A DNA stretch of 64,000 nucleotides from contig NZ_QEKV01000008.1 in the NCBI RefSeq assembly GCF_003096635.1, forward strand, positions 1 to 64,000, in the 5' to 3' direction. Positions 35,947-44,559 of the stretch are shown here, piece by piece. Source of the stretch: Ezakiella coagulans. GTDB taxonomy: Bacteria; Bacillota; Clostridia; Tissierellales; Peptoniphilaceae. The translations under genes were made by a program, and so were the position numbers. Position 1 is the stretch's first letter; every line of letters starts with the position of its first letter. The notes beneath the pieces were generated by a model. The model was given only the letters and a program-made list of their open reading frames with translations, was not told the origin of the DNA and made no database searches.

Positions 35947-37077
35947 TTATTCAACATATCCCATGCTGAAAATCGGCATCATTATTCCAAGAGCAATGAT
36001 TGCAACAAGTATTCCTATAAAACTTATCATAATTGGTCCAATAAGCTTTAAAAGTACATCTAGGCGATTTTTGTAACTCTTTTCATAAAATTTCATTAAT
36101 TTATATGTCGTTTCACTGACCACATCTTCCCTGTTTAAACTTATGAGCATAGATCGAGAAAGAGGTGAAAATATCATATTAAACTCATCAATTTCTGCAA
36201 TTGTTTCTCCGAATCTTATTTGTGCAATAATATCTCCAATTGTCTTTTTTATAAATATGTCAGTTTCTTCGTTGTAAATAAACTTCAATGAGTCTTCGAA
36301 ATTTCCCTGATATTTATATATGATACTGAATTTTTTAAAGAATAAATATTGAAACTTATCTCTATAAAGACCTTTAAACAAACCTCTGTTGTAAATAAAT
36401 TTTCTCAAATTGTAGTCAAAGACAGGTCTTTTTATTATCAAAAGTTTAAACGAAAGATAAATTGCAAAGAGCACGAGTAAAATCTGATGTCCGTATGACG
36501 CCAAAATATTCGAAAGCCCAAATGCAATGTTGGAAATAAAAGGAAGCGCTGTTCCAAAATCACTCAAAACATTTAAAAATACAGGTGCAACGAATTTTGA
36601 TATGAATATAAGAAGTGCAAGTCCCATGACTAAAAGAAAGGTTGGATAGTAAAGAGCTTTCTTTATTTTCATTGAGATATCCTCTTCATATTCTATATAA
36701 TCCGAAACATTTTGAAGTATTTCTGAAATGTCGCCGCTGTCTTCGCCGATTTTTAAAAATGAAATGATAAACGAGTCCACATTGTAGTGATTTGCAACTG
36801 ATTCCGAAAAAGGAACTCCATTCTTGAGCTCGTTTAACATCTCATTAGATTTTTTTCTGTCAACATTAAAATTGTCGCTTTCAGAAACCAAATCAAACGC
36901 ATCCACTAGATTCATTCCTTCGTTCGTCAAGAGTTGAAGCAATTTGAACAAATTAAGCGGAGAATCCTTTGTTTTAAAAATCGGCTTTTTTATATAATGT
37001 TTCGCTTGCCCGTTTTTATCAGCTGATATCCCGCCTCTAAATTTTTCGTTCACTCTGTCAACATATTTATAAATCAT
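35947..37077 (-). CDS. Type II secretion/type IV pilus platform protein (GspF/PilC family)
   Basis: 376 aa inner-membrane platform protein. Two T2SSF domains of about 120 residues each, each followed by helices; the pattern FLKIGEDSGDISEILQNVSDYIEYEEDIS is the classic GEXSG region. Three strong transmembrane segments (around 155-175, 200-215 and the C-terminal GPIMISFIGILVAIIAL). The ATG at 37077 overlaps the pilB-like stop by 11 nt and follows GAGGTTG. No pilin, prepilin peptidase, PilM/N/O or secretin genes are within the window. Confidence 0.9.
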   Translation of the reverse strand: MIYKYVDRVNEKFRGGISADKNGQAKHYIKKPIFKTKDSPLNLFKLLQLLTNEGMNLVDAFDLVSESDNFNVDRKKSNEMLNELKNGVPFSESVANHYNVDSFIISFLKIGEDSGDISEILQNVSDYIEYEEDISMKIKKALYYPTFLLVMGLALLIFISKFVAPVFLNVLSDFGTALPFISNIAFGLSNILASYGHQILLVLFAIYLSFKLLIIKRPVFDYNLRKFIYNRGLFKGLYRDKFQYLFFKKFSIIYKYQGNFEDSLKFIYNEETDIFIKKTIGDIIAQIRFGETIAEIDEFNMIFSPLSRSMLISLNREDVVSETTYKLMKFYEKSYKNRLDVLLKLIGPIMISFIGILVAIIALGIMMPIFSMGYVE

Positions 37078-38374
37078 TTTCAACCTCAAAAGTTTTCAAA
37101 TCTATTTTACCGTTCTTTAGATGTTCAACCAGCGAATCTTCAAAATTCATTATAGTTTGAACTTCCCCATCGTCTATGACATTGACTTCATAAACACCGA
37201 CTCTTCCTTTGTATCCATTGTCACATCTACCACAGCCGACAGCTTCATAGACATAGTTTATTCCTTTTTCTTTTAACCATTTCGGTGCCTCGACTTTCTT
37301 TCTGCAATCCGCGCACAAAGTTTTTACTAGCCTTTGATTTATAACAGTTTTAAGCGCTTCATTCATAAGATTTTCATTTATATTTAAATCCAAAATTCTG
37401 TCAAAAGTTGAATTTATATCCTTGGTATGAAGTGTCGAAAAAACAACATGCCCTGTGATTGCAGATCTAAAAGCAACTTCCGCCGTTTCTTCATCTCTTA
37501 TTTCACCGATATATAAAATATCCGGGTCCTGCCTTAAAATCGCTCTCAATAGTTTGTGGAAAGTCCTATCTCGTTTGTTATTTACTTCTAGCTGTGTTAT
37601 ATTTTCATTTTTATATTCAATCGGATCCTCGATTGAAATAATATTCTTTTTATCCGAATTTATCTTTTTAATAATTCCATGAAGCGTTGTGTTTTTTCCT
37701 GAACCTGTCGGACCGCATATAAGATGAATTCCCGCTTTTTGTGCTCTGTTTAAAATAAATTCCGAAATTTCTTTTCTTAACCCCAAAGTTTCTAAATCCA
37801 AACCCTCAACACTTCTTTGAAGCAGACGATAAACAATCTTTTCTCCATTAAGTGCCGGAACGGAACTCACTCTTATCATGAAGCCCTTATATTCAAAAGA
37901 ACTCTCTTGAATTTCCTTGTTCATTGTGTCAAGTCCAGACTTTACTTTGATTTTATTTATTATATTTTCGCAATTTTGATTGGATTGATAAATTGTAACA
38001 AGGTCGCCGTCGATTCTAAATCTAATCAGCATAAAACCTGACTTAGGTTCAACGTGAATGTCTGTTGCTTTAAGCCTTATCGCTTCATCGAGTATCTTTT
38101 CAAATTCCGGGATTCTTCCGATGTTATAGTTTTCATCGACAAGATAAACAAACTCTCCCTCAATTTCCTTTAAAATCTCGAGGTCTCCTTCTTTCGGTTT
38201 ATATGTTAAAATTAAGAACTTTTTTCCTTCTATAATTTTTTCAACATAAACTTTGAAGTTTAAGCTTTTTATATTTCCATCGCCCGTATTTAATTCTTTT
38301 AAATAAAAAGAGCCTTTTGAAACAGCCCCAGATAATTCAAGTGAATTTATAAATTCATCAATTCTTTTTATCAT
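37067..38374 (-). CDS. Type II secretion/type IV pilus assembly ATPase (GspE/PilB family)
   Basis: 435 aa, shorter than PilB because the N-terminal N1 domain is reduced. Motifs in order: ATDIHVEP, the Walker A GPTGSGKN, the Asp box ISIEDPIEYK, Walker B ILYIGEIRD, the His box GHVVFSTLHTKD and a tetracysteine zinc site (CADC and CGRCDNG). The residue after the Walker A lysine is Asn, not Ser or Thr (codon AAC), followed by two Thr. It overlaps the uridine-kinase-like gene by 4 nt (ATGA). Powers a pilus or pseudopilus with the adjacent platform protein. Confidence 0.9.
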   Translation of the reverse strand: MIKRIDEFINSLELSGAVSKGSFYLKELNTGDGNIKSLNFKVYVEKIIEGKKFLILTYKPKEGDLEILKEIEGEFVYLVDENYNIGRIPEFEKILDEAIRLKATDIHVEPKSGFMLIRFRIDGDLVTIYQSNQNCENIINKIKVKSGLDTMNKEIQESSFEYKGFMIRVSSVPALNGEKIVYRLLQRSVEGLDLETLGLRKEISEFILNRAQKAGIHLICGPTGSGKNTTLHGIIKKINSDKKNIISIEDPIEYKNENITQLEVNNKRDRTFHKLLRAILRQDPDILYIGEIRDEETAEVAFRSAITGHVVFSTLHTKDINSTFDRILDLNINENLMNEALKTVINQRLVKTLCADCRKKVEAPKWLKEKGINYVYEAVGCGRCDNGYKGRVGVYEVNVIDDGEVQTIMNFEDSLVEHLKNGKIDLKTFEVENDL

Positions 38375-38994
38375 AAGTGTTTAAAAGTCTCCTTTATTTT
38401 TGCATTCAAAATATTTATTGCCACTTCATTTTCTCCACCTTCGGGAATAATGATGTCGGCAAATCTTTTAGTTGGTTCAACAAAATTTATATTGGTCGGT
38501 TTAACCACAGAAATATATTCGAGAATAATTTTTTCAAGCGGCATAGATTTTTCCTTTGTATCTCTGATAATCCTTCTTATTAGGCGAATATCAGAGTCAG
38601 TGTCAATAAAAACTTTTATGTCAAATAAGTCTCTTAACTTCTTTTCATAAAGAATGAGACTGCCTTCAACAATTATTATGTCCTTTGGAGAAAAATTTTG
38701 AAAATTATCGGTTCTCTCAAGCGATACAAAATCGAAAGCGGAAATTGAAACAGTGTTTCCAAGTGCCAAATCTTTTAAAATTCTAATCAAATAATCAAAG
38801 TCAAAACTGTCAGGATGTTCCAAATTAAGCTTCTTTCTTTCGTCAAAACTCATAGATGAAAAATCTTTTATAAATGAATTTTGATCAATTATCTGTACTT
38901 TGTTTTCACCATTAATAGATTTTAGCTTTTCTGAAATCGTACTTTTTCCCGAACCGGCACCGCCGGCGATACCAATAATCAACGGCTTTATCAT
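38371..38994 (-). CDS. Uridine kinase-like P-loop NTPase
   Basis: 207 aa. Walker A GGAGSGKST near residue 12-20, then the phosphoribulokinase/uridine kinase layout: HPDSFDFDYLI with the substrate Asp, IIVEGSLILYEKKLRDLFDIKVFID, and RLIRRIIRDT as the lid region. Sequence supports the family; uridine/cytidine as substrate is likely but not certain. It shares one base with the U32 gene's stop (TAATG) and overlaps the pilB-like gene. Confidence 0.85.
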   Translation of the reverse strand: MIKPLIIGIAGGAGSGKSTISEKLKSINGENKVQIIDQNSFIKDFSSMSFDERKKLNLEHPDSFDFDYLIRILKDLALGNTVSISAFDFVSLERTDNFQNFSPKDIIIVEGSLILYEKKLRDLFDIKVFIDTDSDIRLIRRIIRDTKEKSMPLEKIILEYISVVKPTNINFVEPTKRFADIIIPEGGENEVAINILNAKIKETFKHL

Positions 38995-40202
38995 TACTCC
39001 TCCACCTGTCTTATATAAAAACCTTCAGACGCATCTTTGTCATATAAAAAACTGTAAACAGTTTGCGGCACATTTGCCCTTTCGACATGTTTGTTCTCGT
39101 CATTTCTTAGGTCTTTAACTTCTACAATCACATCACCTTCAGGTCCCATAATTGAAACCGTTTCGCCTTCGTTTAATCCGTTCTTTAAAGTAAAATAGAT
39201 TCTGCCGTCCTTTGCTTCGTGAACTTCGCCTTTAAAAGTGCTCTTTGGAATTGCGACCTGATTGTTGTTATATTGTCCGTCTTCCATAGGATTACCAAAA
39301 TAAAATCCTGATGTGAAAGGTCTGTGGGAACTCGAAATAACTTCTTTGTCTAGTGATTCGTCAAATTTATAATTTTCAGGATCCTTCAAATATGAATCAA
39401 TCGCACGTCTATACGCTCTTACAACTGTTGCGATATAATACGCACTCTTAACACGCCCTTCAATCTTTAATGACGTAATACCGGCTTCAATCAACTTTTC
39501 AACAAAAGATATTGTTTTCATATCCTTTGAATTCATTATATATGTTCCGCCTTCGGTTTCCTCGATTGGAAAATACTCGCCCGGTCTCTTTTCTTCCATC
39601 AAATAGTATTTATACCTACACGGATGTGCACAGTCGCCCTTGTTCGGATCTCTGCCGGTCATATATGAACTCATGAGACATCTCCCCGAATAACTCATAC
39701 ACATTGCGCCATGACAAAAAGCTTCGAGTTCCATTTCAGGTGCGATATTTTTTCTGATTGTAGCAATTTCTTCTAGAGATAATTCCCTTGCAAGCACTAC
39801 GCGGCTCGCTCCCATTTTGTGCCAAAAATTTATAGTATTTGAATTTGTCACAGAACCTTGCGTAGAAATATGAATTTGAAGATTGCTATTTTCTTTTACC
39901 AGCGAAAAAACTCCCGGGTCCGAAACTATAACCGCATGAACCCCGATTTCGTCCAAGAACTTTATATAATCAACCATACCATCGAAGTCACCTTCGTGCG
40001 GAATTATATTTAATGTGACATATATTTTTTTATTATTTTTATTTGCAAATTCTACAGCTTCTTTTAAATCGTCCCTTGTAAAATTTGTAGCAGCTTTTCT
40101 TAATCCGAATTCTATTCCGCCTATGTAACAGGCGTCCGCCCCATACATGAAAGCTGTTTTCATACGGGACAGATCGCCTGCCGGTGCTAATAATTCTATC
40201 AT
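38994..40202 (-). CDS. U32 family protein (TrhP/YrrO-like)
   Basis: 402 aa. Peptidase family U32 signature: LLAPAGDLSRMKTAFMYGADA at the start and the conserved cysteine block CHGAMCMSYSGRC...CAHPCRYKY (Cys residues for Fe-S or substrate). Members of this family are needed for tRNA uridine-34 5-hydroxylation (TrhP, YrrN/YrrO) rather than proteolysis. Only one U32 gene is present here, while B. subtilis has two adjacent. It shares a base with mltG's stop (TAATG). Confidence 0.92.
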   Translation of the reverse strand: MIELLAPAGDLSRMKTAFMYGADACYIGGIEFGLRKAATNFTRDDLKEAVEFANKNNKKIYVTLNIIPHEGDFDGMVDYIKFLDEIGVHAVIVSDPGVFSLVKENSNLQIHISTQGSVTNSNTINFWHKMGASRVVLARELSLEEIATIRKNIAPEMELEAFCHGAMCMSYSGRCLMSSYMTGRDPNKGDCAHPCRYKYYLMEEKRPGEYFPIEETEGGTYIMNSKDMKTISFVEKLIEAGITSLKIEGRVKSAYYIATVVRAYRRAIDSYLKDPENYKFDESLDKEVISSSHRPFTSGFYFGNPMEDGQYNNNQVAIPKSTFKGEVHEAKDGRIYFTLKNGLNEGETVSIMGPEGDVIVEVKDLRNDENKHVERANVPQTVYSFLYDKDASEGFYIRQVEE

Positions 40203-41236
40203 TACTTCATATTCTCCTTAGCCTTTAAATGATCTTCGTAAGTCGATGTGAAAGTATGTGAACCGTCATCACCTGTCAAAACAAAGAACAAATAATCAGT
40301 TTGAGCAGGATTTATCGCAGCCTCAATTGACTTCATACCAGGTGAAGCAATCGGTGCCGGTGGCAATCCTTCGTTTATATATGTGTTGTATGGCGAATCT
40401 ATTTGCGTTTCTTCATTTGTGAGTTTCGCTTTTCTTTCGCCCAAAATAAATTGTACCGTAGCGCACGATTGAAGACGCATACCTTGAGCGATTCTGTTGT
40501 AGAATACGCTTGCTGCAAGCGGTCTTTCGTCATCCACTTTGATTTCTCTTTCAATAATTGATGCAAGTGTAATCATTTGTGTGAAAGAAAGTCCGTTGAA
40601 GTCTTCTCTATCAAGATATTCACCCATTCTGTCCTGGAATGCTTTAAGCATTTGCTTTGTAATGTCAACTTCAGTCGCACCTGCAGGAATATCATAAGTT
40701 GCAGGGAATAAATATCCTTCAAGGCTTTCGCCTTCGTTCAACTTTTGAAGCCATGGAAATTCAGCTACATAGTCTGCTGCGGATGCGGTTGCATTTAAAA
40801 ATGCTTCCTTTGAACCCAAACCTTTTTCTTCAATTCTTTCAGCTATAAGTTTTCTTTCAAAGCCTTCCGGTATGACAAGTTTTGTTGTTTCAACAACATC
40901 TTCACTTTTTTCGGATGTTATAACTCCAATAATCTCATCCGCCGACATTGACCTTGATAGGGTAAATTCTCCCGTTTTTATTTCGGTTTCCTTGCCGAGT
41001 TTTTGAACTCTTGACTTAAAGAACGTTCCGTTTTTAATCAAATTATTATCGTAAAGTATTGACGCGACCTTGCCCAATGAGCTGCCGCTCGGTATCTCAA
41101 TTTGAACCTCTGACGTGTCATTTATATCAACAGGTTCGTACATTCCTCCAAAAAATGATCTGTAGAGATAATATCCTCCACCGACAATCAGTAATAACAC
41201 CAACAAACTGATTATAGTTTTTGCTTTATTGTTCAT
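40202..41236 (-). CDS. mltG: Endolytic murein transglycosylase MltG
   Basis: 344 aa. N-terminal membrane anchor (about residues 6-27), a LysM-like segment (VQIEIPSGSSLGKVASIL), then the YceG catalytic domain: LEGYLFPATYDIP, the catalytic Glu in LASIIEREI, VFYNRI, and the terminal SPYNTY-GLPPAPIASPG block. It cuts nascent glycan strands and ends their growth. ATG at 41236 (an in-frame TTG precedes it) after AGGTGG. It lies 8 nt downstream of queT. Confidence 0.96.
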   Translation of the reverse strand: MNNKAKTIISLLVLLLIVGGGYYLYRSFFGGMYEPVDINDTSEVQIEIPSGSSLGKVASILYDNNLIKNGTFFKSRVQKLGKETEIKTGEFTLSRSMSADEIIGVITSEKSEDVVETTKLVIPEGFERKLIAERIEEKGLGSKEAFLNATASAADYVAEFPWLQKLNEGESLEGYLFPATYDIPAGATEVDITKQMLKAFQDRMGEYLDREDFNGLSFTQMITLASIIEREIKVDDERPLAASVFYNRIAQGMRLQSCATVQFILGERKAKLTNEETQIDSPYNTYINEGLPPAPIASPGMKSIEAAINPAQTDYLFFVLTGDDGSHTFTSTYEDHLKAKENMK

Positions 41237-41244
41237 CAAACCAC

Positions 41245-41745
41245 CTAAAATCTCTTATAAAATTTAGAATGCTCGTAGACATAATTGATAACTGAACCAA
41301 AAATGACTACACTTATAGCTTCTCCTCCCATAAGCGTCAAAACAGTAGTCCAATAAGGAATATTTGTGAAGTAGCTTACCCAAATACTTACGATGAATCC
41401 ATTTAAAAGTATAGGTGGAAAAAAAGCCAATATTCTATTTTTGCTCTTTTTAGTTAGATATGCGGCCAAAAGAGTCACTAAAGAACCACATACTACGTCG
41501 ATAATCCCAAATCCGGATTGAAATACAAGGATGATATTACTTATCAAACATCCTATAAAGAGACCCGGAACTGCAGCGGCTTCTAGAAATGGTAAAACTG
41601 TAAGCCCTTCAGCAAGTCTCAATTGTACCGGACCGTATGTGAGTGCAGCTGCGGGAACCATCTGAATTACCACAAGCACCACATACATAGCAGCTATTAG
41701 AGCTGCTTTTGTTAAATACTTCGTGTCAGTAAATTTGTTTGCCAT
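41245..41745 (-). CDS. queT: QueT family queuosine-precursor transporter (ECF S component)
   Basis: 166 aa, about five to six transmembrane helices. TYGPVQLRLAEGLTVLPF is the characteristic QueT motif. S components bind the substrate and work with a shared energising module (EcfA/A'/T), not present in this window. GGAGGG precedes the ATG. With U32 (tRNA U34 modification) two genes downstream, a wobble-base theme is suggestive. A possible structured leader lies upstream. Confidence 0.9.
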   Translation of the reverse strand: MANKFTDTKYLTKAALIAAMYVVLVVIQMVPAAALTYGPVQLRLAEGLTVLPFLEAAAVPGLFIGCLISNIILVFQSGFGIIDVVCGSLVTLLAAYLTKKSKNRILAFFPPILLNGFIVSIWVSYFTNIPYWTTVLTLMGGEAISVVIFGSVINYVYEHSKFYKRF

Positions 41746-41881
41746 TTTTTACCCTCCAAATTTCGGTGTGACACGGTAGATTTGACTGAATATTTTTTCA
41801 TCGAACTAATTTTATTTTAATTCGACAATGCTATTAAATTTAATTTAAATCGCTACATTCTCATACAAATTACCGTGCAAA
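41746..41881 (-). promoter_or_regulatory. Possible structured leader of queT
   Basis: CACGGTA and TACCGTG (41772-41778 and 41871-41877) can form a 7-bp stem, 8 with a flanking GU pair, enclosing about 92 nt with a small inner hairpin (41801-41805/41821-41825). It does not match the preQ1-I or preQ1-II consensus as I know them. No promoter or rnj terminator is clear in it. Confidence 0.35.
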
Positions 41882-43543
41882 TTACACCTCTGTAAATATT
41901 GTGAGAATCATAGGATTTCTCTTTATTCTATCATAGATAAACTTTCTAAGTTCATCTCTAATAGTGGTTTTCATGGAATTCCAATCTTGAATTCCGTCAC
42001 GGTCAAGCTTTGCTACAATCTGTCTTACCTTTTGTAGAGAACTTTCCATAATGTCTTCATTCTCCTTAACGTATACAAATCCCCTGCTTATAATATCAGG
42101 TCCTGCAATAACCTTTCCTGTTTCTTCTGAGAGTGTTAGAACTACACAAATAAGTCCGTCTTCAGAAAGATGTTTTCTATCTCTTAAAACGACATTTCCA
42201 ACATCTCCAACTCCAAGTCCGTCAACCATAATTGAGCCATTTGGAACTGATCCTGTACATTTAAATGATCTCTTTGTTAGTTCCATAACATCTCCGTTCT
42301 TTTGTATAAATATATTCTTCTTGTCCATTCCCATGCTGAGTGCAAGATCTGCATGAGTTTTTTGATGCCTAATTTCGCCATGAACCGGCATAAAGTATTT
42401 CGGCTTCAAAATGCTGTGAATAAGTTTTAATTCCTCTTGACATGCGTGACCGGAAACGTGAATATTTGCAAGTTTTTCATAAATAACTGTAGCGTCTTTT
42501 TCCATCAACTTATTTATTACTCCACCAATATCGAGCTCATTTCCCGGAATCGGGTTTGCACTTATGATAACGGTATCTTTATTTGTAAGCTTGATTTTCT
42601 TGTGCATATCGTAAGCTATTCTTGTAAGCGCACTCATCGGCTCGCCTTGAGATCCCGTCATTATTAGACATACCTTGTTCGGGGGATATTGATGAACTTG
42701 ATTTATATCCACTAAAGTTTTTTCCTTAACCTTTAGATACCCAAGCTCTCTCGCAGTGTTTACAACATTAAGCATACTTCTTCCTGAAAGTGCAACGAAT
42801 CTTTCGTACTTTTCAGCAGCCGTAATAATTTGCTGAACACGATGAACATTTGACGCAAAAGTTGCAACCAAAATTCTTCCGGAAGCTTTTGCGAAAAGAT
42901 CATTAAAAGTTTCGCCGATAGTGCTTTCGGAAAGTGTGTATCCTTGCCTTTCAACATTTGTAGAATCGCATAGAAGAAGTGAAACACCCTTGTTTCCAAG
43001 TTCAGCCAATTTATTCAAATCCGTTCTGACTCCGTCAATCGGAGTGTAGTCGATTTTAAAGTCGCCTGTTTGAACAACAGTTCCCACCGGAGTGTGAATT
43101 GCAAGCATAGCCGAATCCGGAATGGAGTGGCTACATGCTATAAATTCAACTTTAAACGGACCGACACCAATTGTATCGCCGTATTCAACGTCTTGAAGCT
43201 TTACCGGTATATTGAATTCCTTAACTTTATTTTTTATCAAAGCATTTGTGAGTTTTGTGCCATAAATAGGAGCGTTAAACTTGTCCACAACATATGGAAT
43301 CGCTCCAATATGGTCTTCGTGACCATGAGTAATAAAAAATCCTTTTACCTTTTCTTTGTTTTTCTCCAGATAACTAACGTCAGGTATTACAATATCAATA
43401 CCTGGCATCTCATCGCCCGGAAAAGTCATTCCACAATCTACTACTATAATATTATCTTTATATTCGTATGCAGTTATGTTTTTGCCTATTTCACCAAGGC
43501 CTCCGAGAGGTATTATCTTGAGAGAATTTGTATTTTTTGTCAT
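41882..43543 (-). CDS. rnj: Ribonuclease J
   Basis: 5'-to-3' exo- and endoribonuclease central to mRNA decay and rRNA maturation in Firmicutes. 553 aa. Metallo-beta-lactamase motif HGHEDH at 73-78, beta-CASP region with SGRSMLNVVNTARELG, the distal HVSGHACQEEL and the RNase J C-terminal domain (DIISRGFVYVKENEDIM). The first 30 residues (KIIPLGGLGEIGKN) are typical. AAAGAGGT precedes the ATG. Only one paralogue is seen in this window. Confidence 0.97.
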   Translation of the reverse strand: MTKNTNSLKIIPLGGLGEIGKNITAYEYKDNIIVVDCGMTFPGDEMPGIDIVIPDVSYLEKNKEKVKGFFITHGHEDHIGAIPYVVDKFNAPIYGTKLTNALIKNKVKEFNIPVKLQDVEYGDTIGVGPFKVEFIACSHSIPDSAMLAIHTPVGTVVQTGDFKIDYTPIDGVRTDLNKLAELGNKGVSLLLCDSTNVERQGYTLSESTIGETFNDLFAKASGRILVATFASNVHRVQQIITAAEKYERFVALSGRSMLNVVNTARELGYLKVKEKTLVDINQVHQYPPNKVCLIMTGSQGEPMSALTRIAYDMHKKIKLTNKDTVIISANPIPGNELDIGGVINKLMEKDATVIYEKLANIHVSGHACQEELKLIHSILKPKYFMPVHGEIRHQKTHADLALSMGMDKKNIFIQKNGDVMELTKRSFKCTGSVPNGSIMVDGLGVGDVGNVVLRDRKHLSEDGLICVVLTLSEETGKVIAGPDIISRGFVYVKENEDIMESSLQKVRQIVAKLDRDGIQDWNSMKTTIRDELRKFIYDRIKRNPMILTIFTEV

Positions 43544-43645
43544 ATTTATAACCTCTTTCTTATAATTTTATTAAAATAAATCGGTGTTAACTAACCGTTT
43601 AATTTCATAATTTTAATTTTTAAAGTTTTTTGCACACAAAAACTA

Positions 43646-43663
43646 AAGCTTATTTAAAAGCTT
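43646..43663 (-). terminator. Weak terminator after ruvX
   Basis: AAGCTT arms around TTAAAT, overlapping the ruvX stop, followed by TAGTTTTTG on the minus strand. Short stem, so low confidence. Confidence 0.4.
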
Positions 43664-44081
43664 AAGAATTGTGTTTTTTTAAATATATTTCCAGAATATA
43701 TGACGCAGCAAGTGCATCTTCCGCACCTTTTTGCTTGCCGCGTTTAACATTTAAAAATTTCAAAGTATCGTTTGCCATCTTTGTGGTGTATCTTTCATCC
43801 ACAAATTCTGTTTTGATGCCCGTTTCTTTATACAAAAATTTGACAAAAGTCATTACAATGGAAGCTTGTTTGGACCTGTTACCTTCCATGTCGAGCGGCA
43901 TACCCGCTACCAATGTGTCCACGTTTCTTTCTTCCATAATTTTCTTTATTTTATCGGAATCCTCTTTTTTGGATCCCCTTTTAATCGTGCCGATTGGTAT
44001 CGCAAATGTTCCTGTTGGATCGCTAACAGCGAGACCAACAGAACTTTCTCCGATATCCATGCTCAAAATTCTATTTGTCAT
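43662..44081 (-). CDS. ruvX: RuvX/YqgF Holliday junction resolvase-like (pre-16S rRNA processing)
   Basis: 139 aa, RNase H-like fold. [15 protein letters not shown] gives the first catalytic Asp, [15 protein letters not shown] and FVDERYTT are the family signatures, and LAASYILE follows the last Asp (GAEDAL). The family processes pre-16S rRNA in E. coli. The ATG at 44081 lies in the end of ireB (11-nt overlap). ireB-ruvX is a common Firmicute order. Confidence 0.95.
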   Translation of the reverse strand: MTNRILSMDIGESSVGLAVSDPTGTFAIPIGTIKRGSKKEDSDKIKKIMEERNVDTLVAGMPLDMEGNRSKQASIVMTFVKFLYKETGIKTEFVDERYTTKMANDTLKFLNVKRGKQKGAEDALAASYILEIYLKKHNS

Positions 44082-44337
44082 CAAGTTTCAAATACTCTTT
44101 TAACATTGCTTCTAATAACTCGTCTCTTTCCATTTTTATAACAATACTTCTTGCATTGTTATGACTTGTTATATATGTCGGGTCGCCTGAAAGAATATAT
44201 CCGATTATTTGATTCACAGGATCATAACCTTTTTCAGAAAGTGCATTATAAACATATTCAATGATTTCACGAGGCTTCATATCATTGTCCTTATTAAGAT
44301 TAAATTGCATTGTCTTATCAAAATCGTTATTATTCAT
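44071..44337 (-). CDS. ireB: IreB family regulatory phosphoprotein
   Basis: 88 aa (UPF0297). [12 protein letters not shown] contains the Thr that in Enterococcus IreB is phosphorylated by the Stk-type kinase IreK; the rest ([40 protein letters not shown] with one change) is near-invariant. Links cephalosporin resistance and wall stress to signalling in enterococci. GGAGGG precedes the ATG. Promoter at 44376-44404. Confidence 0.96.
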   Translation of the reverse strand: MNNNDFDKTMQFNLNKDNDMKPREIIEYVYNALSEKGYDPVNQIIGYILSGDPTYITSHNNARSIVIKMERDELLEAMLKEYLKLDDK

Positions 44338-44375
44338 TCTTTGACCCTCCTTGTGGATATTTACATTCTTTTTTT

Positions 44376-44404
44376 ATTATAACATTTAATTCGTTATATG
44401 TCCA
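44376..44404 (-). promoter_or_regulatory. Promoter of ireB-ruvX
   Basis: TGGACA (44404-44399), 17-bp spacer, TATAAT (44381-44376) on the minus strand. Confidence 0.75.
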
Positions 44405-44559
44405 CCTTTTGTAGATAAAAATAATCGTTTTAGATTAATATATAATATTTATAAACATAAAACAAATGTTATAATTTACGTTTGTATTACAATTTATCAA
44501 ATGTTTTCGTTTTTTTAGAAAATATGATATAATATTATAGATTATGAAAGGAGAACTGT

